Shown here one piece after another: positions 36,959 through 43,178 of a stretch of DNA of 43,178 nucleotides (positions within the stretch are counted from its first letter, which is position 1; the number at the start of each line of letters is the position of its first letter). A program made the translations under genes and the position numbers. Source of the DNA: a virus; the IMG/VR virus record IMGVR_UViG_3300035191_000022, positions 1 through 43,178 of that record, one strand, 5' to 3'. The notes beneath the pieces are model-generated. The model saw only the letters and a program-made list of their open reading frames with translations, searched no databases and was not told where the DNA came from.

Positions 36959-38614
36959 TCAAAATTCTATCTCCCTAAATGTTTTAGTATCGCCATTGAA
37001 CCAAAAACCAACTTCCCCTTCCAGCCCCCATTCCCGATTTTTTTTAACATAAAGAATTGAATCTGCTGAGTCATCACCATTAGCCATATTATTCTTTTTT
37101 TCTTCAGCAGTTAATCGATAAAGTATAAGTACATTATCGGCAAGATTAACAATGTCGCCAGAGCCCGAAACATCAACTTTATCCGGTTTATCTGTATCTT
37201 TAAATCCCTTCCGGGGATGTGATACTAAATGCACGTGCCCTCCAAAGATTTTGGCAATTTTATCTATAAGATAATTACAAAACCCTTTTTGCTCCTCATA
37301 CTTATCATATCCAGTCAGATTAACTTTCATCAGCGAATCTAAAATAAAATGTTTTACTCCGTACTTCCGGGCGGCAAAAATAAATACATCAAATAATTCA
37401 CTTGCATTTACATTTCCGGCCAAATTCATCACAAATAGATTATCAAGTTCAGAAATACTTTCCCGCACTTCTTCCCGGTTTAATATCTTTTTCTGTTTAA
37501 TATGAGTAAGCATCCATTTGAGATATTTCCGGGGCATCATTTCAAGAGAAGCAATTATAACTTTCTCACCTTTTTTTAACAATGAATACACAACATCATT
37601 TAACATGGTTGACTTACCTGCACTTGATCTTCCCGACCAAACCGTTAATTCTCCTTCCCGCCATCCTTTTAATAATTCCGTAAGTCCTTTCCAGGGAGTC
37701 GATATACCGTACATTTTTTCAGGATGTTCAAACATATCTATAATTTCATCTTCGAAATCTTTTGCTTTTAATAATGTAGCTGGATCAAAATTTTTTGCAT
37801 TATCAATACATTCCTGAATTTTCTCAGGAGTTATATCATTCATCAAACATTCATTCATATCTTTATAAGGCAGAATAACATTATAGCATCGCCATTCCCC
37901 AAGCCTCTTTACTATCTCATCAATATTTTTTTGACCAGCATCATCGTTATCCAATGCTAAATAAATCTTTTGAAATTGATTAAGAAAATCCCATTCATGT
38001 TCAAGCCATCGCAAATCACTTGCTCCACTTGGAACACTCACGGCATCTAATCCGCATTGTGAAAAAGACAGTGTATCAATTTCACCTTCACAAATTATAA
38101 TATAATCTTTATCGCAAAAATCCCTACCGAATAATACCGGCTCTGCATTCTTCTCCTGCCTAAATTTTTTTTCTTTCATTGATCTATATTTGACATTTAC
38201 GATTTCGCCATTTTTAAAATATGGAAACATTATTTCGTTCTGCTGCTGACCGATTTTATACTGCTTGGTTATGGCTTCCCATATTCCCCGGCTCTGTAAC
38301 CATTTAATAGCTTCATTTGTTTTCCCGGATTTAACTACAGGTTTTTCATATTTTACAGGCATTCTGTATATATATTCATCATTATCTAATCGTTGAGGAG
38401 TATCTCCTAATTCCTGTTGCAATTGCCACCAACTGCCCTTTTTCCCGCATTTATTTATATGCAAACATGACCACGCACCATCAACAAGACTAATTGCAAA
38501 TTTATGTTCTTTATCATCACAAAAAGGACAATTTAAAATTGCTGTTAATCCTTTAGGCCGTTTTACTTCTTTCCAATTCCAGCCTTTTGATTGCATGTAA
38601 TTTCTAACATCCAT
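36959..38614 (-). CDS. Primase-helicase, T7 gp4-like (551 aa)
   Basis: A bifunctional replication protein. The N-terminal zinc finger uses Cys29, Cys32, Cys50 and Cys56 (NCPFC … CLHINKC). The TOPRIM primase core has CEGEID (Glu176) and LALDNDDAG (Asp222, Asp224). The RecA-like helicase has Walker A SGRSSAGKST (327-336), FILDS Walker B (about 430) and HLVSHPRKG. T7 gp4 has the same domain order and is 566 aa. It unwinds DNA and primes lagging strands. No phage DNA polymerase is encoded, so it probably works with the host replisome. Confidence 0.9.
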   Translation of the reverse strand: MDVRNYMQSKGWNWKEVKRPKGLTAILNCPFCDDKEHKFAISLVDGAWSCLHINKCGKKGSWWQLQQELGDTPQRLDNDEYIYRMPVKYEKPVVKSGKTNEAIKWLQSRGIWEAITKQYKIGQQQNEIMFPYFKNGEIVNVKYRSMKEKKFRQEKNAEPVLFGRDFCDKDYIIICEGEIDTLSFSQCGLDAVSVPSGASDLRWLEHEWDFLNQFQKIYLALDNDDAGQKNIDEIVKRLGEWRCYNVILPYKDMNECLMNDITPEKIQECIDNAKNFDPATLLKAKDFEDEIIDMFEHPEKMYGISTPWKGLTELLKGWREGELTVWSGRSSAGKSTMLNDVVYSLLKKGEKVIIASLEMMPRKYLKWMLTHIKQKKILNREEVRESISELDNLFVMNLAGNVNASELFDVFIFAARKYGVKHFILDSLMKVNLTGYDKYEEQKGFCNYLIDKIAKIFGGHVHLVSHPRKGFKDTDKPDKVDVSGSGDIVNLADNVLILYRLTAEEKKNNMANGDDSADSILYVKKNREWGLEGEVGFWFNGDTKTFREIEF

Positions 38615-38678
38615 TTACATTTTTTCCAGTTTAAATATTCTGAATAATCCAGATATTATATGTTTTAATATCGTATTG

Positions 38679-39473
38679 TTATGATTCAGATATTGATTGA
38701 TTAGCTTTTTCTTTAATGCCTTTCGGAATAGCTCCGACTGAAGTTTTAGGTTTATCATTTTTGTTTTCCATTTGCAATTTTAATGTATCGAATTTTTCTC
38801 TAAATTTTTTTGTTGATAATATATTACTTTTCCAAAAATTATCTTTCATTGCCCATATCCAGACTTTATGCATTGTGTCATAATCTATTACTTTATTTAA
38901 TATTTTTAACTCTTCAGACCATTTATTTAAATTAGGCTTATTGTTTTTATATCGTGTTAAATTATTATATGTCATTAAATCATCATAAAATATTTTTGTA
39001 TAAAATAAAGCATCTTTATCTATTTCTTTTATCTTTTCTTTCTTCTCTTCTCTCTTCTCTGTGTTACATGTGTTACCGTCTGTTACAAGAATGTTACTTT
39101 GTAACAATTTCTTCTTTTCTCTATGCTTTCTTACTCTTTCCGCTACTTGTGTTTCACTCCCTATTAAATGTTGTAATAAATTAAGGTATATAGTTTCATC
39201 GTCCCATATTTCTATTGTTCCCATGTTCTCAAGAGCTTTCAAAGTTAATTTGATTATGTTTATATCTTCATCTAAAAACAAAGCCAATTCTTCTTCTTTA
39301 GATGGCATTATTTTTTCAAATTTTAATATTCCTTCTGTCTTTAAAGACTTTAATTGCATTTTCAAATAAACTATTACTAATTGATCTCCATCTGGTAATT
39401 TTCTTAATGCCCTGATATGTTTTTCTTCAAAAAAATCATCTTTTAATTTTAACCAATAGTAACGTTTTTCCAT
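38679..39473 (-). CDS. Replisome organizer / replication initiation protein (264 aa)
   Basis: A 264-aa protein with the N-terminal replisome-organizer domain: YYWLKLKDDFFEEKHIRALR, LVIVYLKMQLKSLKTEG, LALFLDEDINIIKLTLKALE, EIWDDETIYL. This winged-helix domain binds origin DNA in phages of Gram-positive bacteria and some others. The C-terminus is Lys/Asn-rich. The frame is open to 39608, but the family start is MEKRYYW and ATG 39473 has GGAG 7 nt upstream; the longer frame covers a structured RNA leader. It probably loads the downstream primase-helicase. Confidence 0.85.
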   Translation of the reverse strand: MEKRYYWLKLKDDFFEEKHIRALRKLPDGDQLVIVYLKMQLKSLKTEGILKFEKIMPSKEEELALFLDEDINIIKLTLKALENMGTIEIWDDETIYLNLLQHLIGSETQVAERVRKHREKKKLLQSNILVTDGNTCNTEKREEKKEKIKEIDKDALFYTKIFYDDLMTYNNLTRYKNNKPNLNKWSEELKILNKVIDYDTMHKVWIWAMKDNFWKSNILSTKKFREKFDTLKLQMENKNDKPKTSVGAIPKGIKEKANQSISES

Positions 39474-39490
39474 TCTTTGCTCCAATAAAA

Positions 39491-39583
39491 AAAGCCGCTC
39501 TCTCTGGTGGCTCCCCAAGAGGAAGACGTCAATGCGACTTCCTGCCACCAGACAAAACGGCTTTGATTTTTCGACCTTGGGGA
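39491..39583 (-). ncRNA. Pseudoknot leader RNA with intrinsic terminator
   Basis: On the minus strand the 5' leader of the replisome-organizer gene holds four paired elements. CTTGGGGA at 39576-39583 pairs with 39512-39519. CGGCTTT at 39558-39564 pairs with AAAGCCG at 39491-39497. GCCACCAGA at 39544-39552 pairs with TCTGGTGGC at 39503-39511. CTTCCT at 39538-39543 pairs with AGGAAG at 39520-39525. The first pairing crosses the next two, making a pseudoknot. In the transcript the outer stem ends in CGGC followed by seven U residues, 10 nt before the SD. This is the outline of a riboswitch or attenuator; no known class was recognised. Confidence 0.75.
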
Positions 39584-39606
39584 AAGTCTTATTTAAATTT
39601 ATCATC

Positions 39607-39635
39607 ACATTAACCTATAGTGATTTACTTGTCAA
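39607..39635 (-). promoter_or_regulatory. Promoter before the pseudoknot leader
   Basis: TTGACA (39635-39630), 17-bp spacer and TAATGT (39612-39607). The transcript would start near 39600, giving a leader of about 127 nt that contains the whole pseudoknot. The -35 overlaps the end of the upstream small gene. Confidence 0.5.
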
Positions 39636-39769
39636 TTATTTTTTTCAACATCATTGCGTAATTTTCTTGACTGCTGGTTATATTTTCTGTCAAATTCTTT
39701 CCAGGTCATTACTGACAGCTCTGGTTTTTTGTTTATCCAGTTAAATAATTTAAGTAATAAGCATTTCAT
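39632..39769 (-). CDS. Small basic protein (45 aa)
   Basis: A 45-aa ORF (MKCLLLKLFNWINKKPELSV, MTWKEFDRKYNQQ). AGGAGG lies 8 nt before ATG 39769. The second half resembles a short DNA-binding helix pair. Last gene before the replication promoter. Confidence 0.6.
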   Translation of the reverse strand: MKCLLLKLFNWINKKPELSVMTWKEFDRKYNQQSRKLRNDVEKNN

Positions 39770-39788
39770 ATCTTACTCCTCCTGTTAA

Positions 39789-40007
39789 TTATTTAATAAA
39801 TTTAATATTCTCAACCGGAATATTTTTTACTGTTCCATCAGATAACTCAATAATAGCAGTTGAAAAATTACCTACTCCCATGTTTATTTCCTCATAATCT
39901 ACACCAAATGCTAAAAATTTAGCTTTGCCTTTTAGAACTTTATCGTAAAAACTTTTGTTATCTTCGATTTTATGCTCATATTCGAACCATTCTACTTTTC
40001 TATTCAT
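39789..40007 (-). CDS. Hypothetical protein (72 aa)
   Basis: A 72-aa protein with AFGVDYEEINMGVGNFSTAI and VKNIPVENIKFI, a small beta barrel outline. Similar proteins are common in phages with no assigned function. SD AAGGAGTAAGAT precedes ATG 40007; the same spacer block precedes the genes at 39769, 40520 and 40897. Confidence 0.65.
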   Translation of the reverse strand: MNRKVEWFEYEHKIEDNKSFYDKVLKGKAKFLAFGVDYEEINMGVGNFSTAIIELSDGTVKNIPVENIKFIK

Positions 40008-40028
40008 ATCTTACTCCTTATTTATTAT

Positions 40029-40520
40029 TTAAATTTTATTCAAAATTTTAATATTATTTATTTCTTTGATTTTATCGGTTTTTATTTTTTGTTGCCAGTC
40101 GCAACGATTATTCCATGTTTTTTGACTTTGGGGATTATTATAACATTCTTCGTAAGTAGCATATAAATCATCTTCATTACGCCCAGTAAATCCATTAACC
40201 CCACTCGGAACTCCTATATCATAACTATACTGATGCGCAGGGGGGCAATATGACATATTTTTAATTTTTATTTTTAAAATTGAGTCTTCATATTTTCCAT
40301 ATTTATCAAGATTTGTAGAATCAAAATAATAAACAATATCATCTATATTATATTTATTAATATTTTTTTGAATAAATTGATTTTTTAATCCTTCATCTAA
40401 AATACAATTATACCCCTCTAAAAAAGGCCCATAATGATCATCACTACGATATTCTCGCAAAGAACATTCATTCTTTGATTCATTCCAATTCTCACATTCA
40501 TTTTGAGGACATTTATTCAT
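40029..40520 (-). CDS. Cysteine-rich hypothetical protein (163 aa)
   Basis: A 163-aa protein starting MNKCPQNECENWNESKNECS, a cysteine-rich start often seen as a zinc site, then NCILDEG, CPPAHQYSYDIGV and ATYEECYNN. Unknown function. Confidence 0.65.
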   Translation of the reverse strand: MNKCPQNECENWNESKNECSLREYRSDDHYGPFLEGYNCILDEGLKNQFIQKNINKYNIDDIVYYFDSTNLDKYGKYEDSILKIKIKNMSYCPPAHQYSYDIGVPSGVNGFTGRNEDDLYATYEECYNNPQSQKTWNNRCDWQQKIKTDKIKEINNIKILNKI

Positions 40521-40534
40521 ATCTTACTCCTTAT

Positions 40535-40897
40535 TTAATTATAATAATCTTTATCATTATATTTATTTTCACAATTACCTCTTAATACTTTTTGTCCATA
40601 TTCACCAAATCCCACTTCAATAAAATCAAATGGATTTGAGCCATCTTCATAATTAAAAGATTTCAATAAATTATAAAAAGAATCTCTCAATTGTTCGATT
40701 CTATCAGCAATATCCCATCCCTTTTTACTTCCATCAGGCGCAAGAATTATTGTAGTTTTGTGATTAACTAATGCTGGAATAAAACAGAATAATGATTTTT
40801 CATCATCAGACAATGTTTTAATCCATTTCTTTATGTGATTTACAGATTGCTCATCCCATGTAGTCGCTATTATACATTCATTATTTTCTACTCCCAT
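40535..40897 (-). CDS. Hypothetical protein (120 aa)
   Basis: A 120-aa protein, MGVENNECIIATTWDEQSVN, FIPALVNHKTTIILAPDG, YNLLKSFNYEDGSNPFDF. I recognise similar sequences in phages without a function. Alpha/beta fold likely. Confidence 0.65.
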   Translation of the reverse strand: MGVENNECIIATTWDEQSVNHIKKWIKTLSDDEKSLFCFIPALVNHKTTIILAPDGSKKGWDIADRIEQLRDSFYNLLKSFNYEDGSNPFDFIEVGFGEYGQKVLRGNCENKYNDKDYYN

Positions 40898-40900
40898 ATC

Positions 40901-41206
40901 TTATTCCTTATTGTTTATCATTCCTCTCACTCTTGGTGTTTTGCCGATAAGTTTTATCATTTCTTCAGCAGCTGCCTGAGTCTTTTGTATTGATTCTTTG
41001 GCTTTTGAGATAGTTTCAAAAAAATGATATACTTCTCCATTACGCTGTAATCCAAACCATATAGTTCCACCATAATAAACTACAGGGAAGTAATGAGCTC
41101 CACTTTCCCAAATTCGTAGAGTGTCTTCAAACGAAACTTCAGGAACATCTCCCTCACACTTCATTGATACTTTAGTGCCTTTACGTCTTAATGTTATTCT
41201 TATCAT
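40901..41206 (-). CDS. Hypothetical protein (101 aa)
   Basis: A 101-aa protein with a basic N-terminus (MIRITLRRKGTKVSMKCEGD), aromatic strands (YFPVVYYGGTIWFGLQ) and a helical end. ATGA overlap with the upstream zinc protein. Unknown. Confidence 0.65.
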   Translation of the reverse strand: MIRITLRRKGTKVSMKCEGDVPEVSFEDTLRIWESGAHYFPVVYYGGTIWFGLQRNGEVYHFFETISKAKESIQKTQAAAEEMIKLIGKTPRVRGMINNKE

Positions 41207-41412
41207 TTGTTTCTCCTGTAATATTCATAATTATATTTACTGACCCATGCTTTATTGGCTTTATTCCAGTCTATTTTGTCAGCTTTACGACATTCTTTGC
41301 AATCTGATCTGTGATAAACATATAAAATACGGCCATACTTTCTGCTGGTCATTAAAAATAACGTGATGAACTTCCAGTGACCGCAGTTTGTGCATTGCTT
41401 ATAGGTTATCAC
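41203..41412 (-). CDS. Zinc-ribbon protein (69 aa)
   Basis: A 69-aa protein with CTNCGHW (7-13) and CKECRKAD (38-45), two CxxC pairs of a zinc ribbon, similar to the small HNH-like or ribosomal-type ribbons of phages. Basic C-terminus (NYEYYRRNK). No HNH triad is complete. Confidence 0.7.
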   Translation of the reverse strand: MITYKQCTNCGHWKFITLFLMTSRKYGRILYVYHRSDCKECRKADKIDWNKANKAWVSKYNYEYYRRNK

Positions 41413-41618
41413 CCTAAAATTTCCATTGAGACTATCCAGTATAATATCGAAACAAGAAGTATAACTAACGCAGCAGCCAAGATTTTTAGTATTCGATTAA
41501 ATCTTCTTTGCATCTTTGCCCTGTATTCGGCTTCTGATTCAATGGCGTTATTGCCGGGAGTGTTGCGTAGTTCCCATTCTTTACGGAGATAATCATATTC
41601 TTTTTTTGTGCCTTTCAT
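41409..41618 (-). CDS. Tail-anchored membrane protein (69 aa)
   Basis: A 69-aa protein with a charged helical N-terminus and one C-terminal membrane segment (ILKILAAALVILLVSILYWIV). A cytoplasmic helix anchored in the inner membrane. ATGA overlap with the zinc ribbon gene. Confidence 0.65.
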   Translation of the reverse strand: MKGTKKEYDYLRKEWELRNTPGNNAIESEAEYRAKMQRRFNRILKILAAALVILLVSILYWIVSMEILG

Positions 41619-41619
41619 A

Positions 41620-41841
41620 TCAATCCTCCTTTGGTGGTTCTGGTCGTGGCATCCAGTGAGTTACAAAATCTAAACCATAAATTCTATCTCGATATGTATC
41701 ATAAAAATGTAAATCATCTGGATCATCATATTTAGATGGATCAACAAACATACAATCTGGAAACCTACCTCCGCTTTTATGAAAAATATCAACTATTTGC
41801 TCATGTTCCGGCAATCTATCTTTAATAATTATCCATTTCAT
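41620..41841 (-). CDS. DUF551-family protein (73 aa)
   Basis: A 73-aa protein starting MKWIIIKDRLPEHEQIVDIF and ending FVTHWMPRPEPP, the signature of DUF551, common in phages and prophages. Function unknown. GGAGGAT precedes its ATG 41841. Confidence 0.8.
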   Translation of the reverse strand: MKWIIIKDRLPEHEQIVDIFHKSGGRFPDCMFVDPSKYDDPDDLHFYDTYRDRIYGLDFVTHWMPRPEPPKED

Positions 41842-41867
41842 ATCAATCCTCCTGTTGTATTTTATTG

Positions 41868-42023
41868 TTAAGTTAATTTTCTATTTTGCCAAGACAATTC
41901 ATCAATTTTATCATTCAATTTATCAAGAATATTGAGAATTTGATTTATATTTGCTTCAATAGCTTCAGATGACCTTGCATCTATTCTAAACTGTTGAATC
42001 ATTTCATGTATTTGATCTTTCAT
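41868..42023 (-). CDS. Small coiled-coil protein (51 aa)
   Basis: A 51-aa ORF with a heptad pattern (INQILNILDKLNDKIDEL). AGGAGG lies 5 nt before ATG 42023. It is the first gene after the structured island, so that island may be its leader. Confidence 0.65.
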   Translation of the reverse strand: MKDQIHEMIQQFRIDARSSEAIEANINQILNILDKLNDKIDELSWQNRKLT

Positions 42024-42050
42024 ATGTCCTCCTATTATAAATAATGCCGT

Positions 42051-42116
42051 GCCGGTCTTTGCAAGATTTAATACGTCTAACTTAAATATTTAGTCTAAGC
42101 TCTCACAAAGACCGGC
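42051..42116 (-). ncRNA. 66-nt stem-loop with 11-bp perfect stem
   Basis: GCCGGTCTTTG (minus, 42116-42106) pairs exactly with CAAAGACCGGC (42061-42051). The 44-nt interior is AT-rich and includes the palindrome TAAATATTTA. It lies 28 bp before the ATG of the 51-aa gene. Confidence 0.55.
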
Positions 42117-42184
42117 TTCTCCGTTTCCGCACCCTGTATCATTAGACGTCAGGCTGACCAACGATTTAGGCCATTCACCGGATT

Positions 42185-42240
42185 TGGCCTGTCCCGAATC
42201 GAACCGGGAATAAACATCAACCGCATCAACGTTCAGGCCA
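42185..42240 (-). ncRNA. Compact tRNA-like element lacking a D-arm (56 nt)
   Basis: Read on the minus strand. A 7-bp acceptor-like stem TGGCCTG/CAGGCCA encloses two arms. The first (42233-42213) has a 7-bp stem with three G-U pairs and a 7-nt loop ATGCGGT. The second (42209-42192) is TCCCG-GTTCGATT-CGGGA, with the TTCGA of T-loops. The parts sum exactly to 56 nt (7+21+3+18+7). No D-arm and no encoded CCA. The T-stem looks one C short of canonical CCGGG. A decayed tRNA or a regulatory mimic are alternatives. Confidence 0.4.
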
Positions 42241-42323
42241 CCATACCCTTAGCAATCATATACTTATGCGTTTATCTGGCCGCCGCCTGTATTTAATAAG
42301 CCCTCTATTGAGTGGCGTTATTA

Positions 42324-42659
42324 TCAATATCGCTCCCCAATCTTTATGAAACCATATTCAGTTATTTTTTGTGTAACCTTATTAACTGTTTCATTTGCAA
42401 TAGTAGTAACACAAGTTAATAAAGTATCTTTCATCTGAGAAGAAATATTATTAATAAATTCTTGTTCTTCAATAACTATTTTATCAAATACAGCTTGAAC
42501 TATTTTATCAAGAAATTCATTCTCCTCTAATTTAGATAAAAGTTTATCAGAAACAGCTTTTGTAATATTCCAATAATAAGAATCCTTCATTTGCTCTTGA
42601 ATTTTAATTCCAATAGTTTCCGATATATCATTTGGTAATTTTACAATCAATTCTTCCAT
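42324..42659 (-). CDS. Helical hypothetical protein (111 aa)
   Basis: A 111-aa acidic protein of repeated amphipathic helices (VSDKLLSKLEENEFLDKIVQ, VQAVFDKIVIEEQEFINNI). It has the outline of small phage proteins with paired coiled coils. AAGGAGGAT precedes ATG 42659. Unknown. Confidence 0.65.
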   Translation of the reverse strand: MEELIVKLPNDISETIGIKIQEQMKDSYYWNITKAVSDKLLSKLEENEFLDKIVQAVFDKIVIEEQEFINNISSQMKDTLLTCVTTIANETVNKVTQKITEYGFIKIGERY

Positions 42660-42673
42660 ACATCCTCCTTTAA

Positions 42674-42814
42674 TTATTTATTTTTCTCCGACTTTAATAC
42701 TTTGCCGCATTCAGGACATTTTACTTCTTTATTGATATGTTTAAAGTCTGTGTTGATTTCTTTAATATAACCGCATTTGCATTTATATGTTAGCTGTTGT
42801 AGTTTAGGTTTCAT
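42674..42814 (-). CDS. Small zinc-ribbon protein (46 aa)
   Basis: A 46-aa protein with CKCG (11-14) and CPECGK (33-38), a zinc ribbon. I start it at ATG 42814, with AAGGACAAA upstream; a longer frame to 42862 has no SD and lies inside the RDF-like gene. Overlaps that gene by 11 bp. Confidence 0.7.
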   Translation of the reverse strand: MKPKLQQLTYKCKCGYIKEINTDFKHINKEVKCPECGKVLKSEKNK

Positions 42815-43157
42815 TTTGTCCTTCCAATTCAAGCTGGTATTCAGCATCAATTGTGTTTTCAACTTCTTCCGGTATTTCGGGTATTTGTTTTAGTGATTCA
42901 ATTTTTTCTTCCGTTAGCAATCCGATAAATTTTTTATCAGGAAGAAGTTCTTTTATCATTTCTATATGTGGTTGACTTAAATTCGGTGTGAGATGTAGCA
43001 CAGGAAATTTATTTTTTGACCCTGGCTTATAACTTATTTTCTTTTCAACATGAAGATCAAAAGGAATTCCGCTAACCGTACCTGCTGATTCAAGTACTCT
43101 TTTAAATTGTTTTTTCATAGACGGAATACTTGATTCTTTCCCCTTTGTGTTCAGCCT
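42804..43157 (-). CDS. Recombination-directionality-factor-like protein (3' part; joins 576-1)
   Basis: C-terminal part of the protein that starts at 576; 43032-43157 duplicates bases 1-126. The unique part (43031-42804) encodes the acidic C-terminus, including NLSQPHIEMIKELLPDKKF and EIPEEVENTIDAEYQ. Residues read upstream of 43157 are created by the fold-back at the contig end and are not real. Confidence 0.7.
   Translation of the reverse strand, partial: RLNTKGKESSIPSMKKQFKRVLESAGTVSGIPFDLHVEKKISYKPGSKNKFPVLHLTPNLSQPHIEMIKELLPDKKFIGLLTEEKIESLKQIPEIPEEVENTIDAEYQLELEGQNET
43032..43157. repeat. Terminal direct repeat, right copy
   Basis: Exact copy of 1-126. Joining the copies closes a 43,031-bp circle and restores one intact gene. 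Confidence 0.95.
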
Positions 43158-43178
43158 ATGAAAAAACAATTTAAAAGA
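43156..43178. repeat. Fold-back inverted repeat at contig end
   Basis: These 23 bases are the reverse complement of 43098-43120. At the left copy the sequence continues differently after base 126, so this is most likely a chimeric read end. Confidence 0.8.

Larger units (their letters stand above)
42024..42323 (-). other. GC-richer structured island without a convincing gene
   Basis: These 300 bp contain no ATG/GTG/TTG frame of clear coding quality. They are visibly richer in G and C than the flanking AT-rich genes and contain several strong complementarities, listed in the next two entries. AGGCCA (42184-42189 region) could alternatively pair with the nearby TGGCCT at 42168-42173. A stretch GTTGGTCAG resembles a tRNA D-loop. 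It may be a structured RNA or relics of tRNA genes. Confidence 0.6.

Noticed and set aside
39474-39608. N-terminal extension of the replisome-organizer protein
   Set aside because: The frame is open, but the family begins at MEKRYYW, ATG 39473 has a good SD, and the upstream DNA is explained by pseudoknot pairing and a terminator.
42090-42150. Hammerhead-ribozyme-like core (CTAATGA … GAAAC) in the structured island
   Set aside because: The essential G of CUGAUGA is replaced by A and no stem II can be formed between the two blocks.
42090-42248. 52-codon open frame in the structured island (…DTGCGNGEAGLCESLD)
   Set aside because: It looks protein-like but has no usable start codon and follows immediately after a stop; it includes the tRNA-like T-arm. 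I prefer structured RNA, with low certainty.
43158-43178. N-terminal residues of the RDF-like protein read from the right contig end
   Set aside because: They come from the fold-back artefact; the true N-terminus is encoded at 576-127.
1-43178. CRISPR array, insertion sequence, integrase, DNA or RNA polymerase, rRNA
   Set aside because: I looked for spaced direct repeats, transposase or recombinase motifs and polymerase signatures and saw none that hold up.

Overview
The window is one complete, circularly assembled genome of a small tailed bacteriophage with P22-like short-tailed (podovirus) head and tail genes. Bases 1-126 recur exactly at 43032-43157, so the unique circle is 43,031 bp. The last 21-23 bases fold back on themselves as a reverse-complement copy, which looks like an assembly artefact. 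Most genes read leftward (minus strand), are tightly packed and often overlap by ATGA or TAATG. DNA is AT-rich, more so in the small-gene regions than in the structural block. No host can be named. Shine-Dalgarno (SD) sites of AGGAGG type are common, and a possible lipoprotein, secreted protein and lysis block fit a bacterial host.

Layout. (a) 27583->3994, minus: packaging, head, tail and lysis. In transcription order: small genes, a TerS-like protein, small genes, a tail-collar protein, TerL, portal, accessory proteins, a LamG-like and a repeat protein, scaffold, P22-type coat, a small conserved protein, a glycosyltransferase-methyltransferase fusion, gp4-like and gp10-like tail proteins, a fibre-like protein, GNAT, three candidate DNA-ejection proteins (one with an S74-type C-terminus, one of 936 aa) and a lysis cassette (DUF5675 protein plus three small membrane proteins). 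A hairpin terminator lies at 3903-3924. One gene (11487-11855) opposes the block and has its own promoter: a secreted 'moron'. (b) 3809->1/43031->29453, minus: the early/replication block. It starts with a ribbon-helix-helix regulator behind a promoter carrying a dyad operator. Small zinc-ribbon proteins, a PD-(D/E)XK nuclease, a recombination-directionality-factor-like protein, a replisome-organizer protein, a T7-gp4-like primase-helicase and many small unknown genes follow. A four-gene RNA-processing cassette holds an RlmN-like radical SAM enzyme, an HNH/NinG-like protein, a lipoprotein-like protein and a Thg1-like 3'-5' polymerase. (c) 27876-29435, plus: a short rightward operon of unknown small proteins, divergent from (a) and convergent with (b).

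The most unusual features are RNA-level. A pseudoknot-forming leader ending in an intrinsic terminator lies just upstream of the replisome-organizer gene (39491-39583). A comparatively GC-rich island without a convincing gene (42024-42323) contains a compact 56-nt tRNA-like fold lacking a D-arm and an 11-bp closed stem-loop. A 61-nt hairpin buries the ribosome-binding site (RBS) of the first rightward gene (27809-27869). Three operon-first genes have -10 boxes only 6-10 nt before their ATG and no SD, as expected of leaderless mRNAs. Together with the Thg1-like/RlmN-like cassette, these point to a phage that invests in RNA structure, repair and modification.

No integrase, DNA polymerase, RNA polymerase or CRISPR array was seen. 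Replication probably borrows the host polymerase. All names rest on motif recognition by eye; no searches were run.
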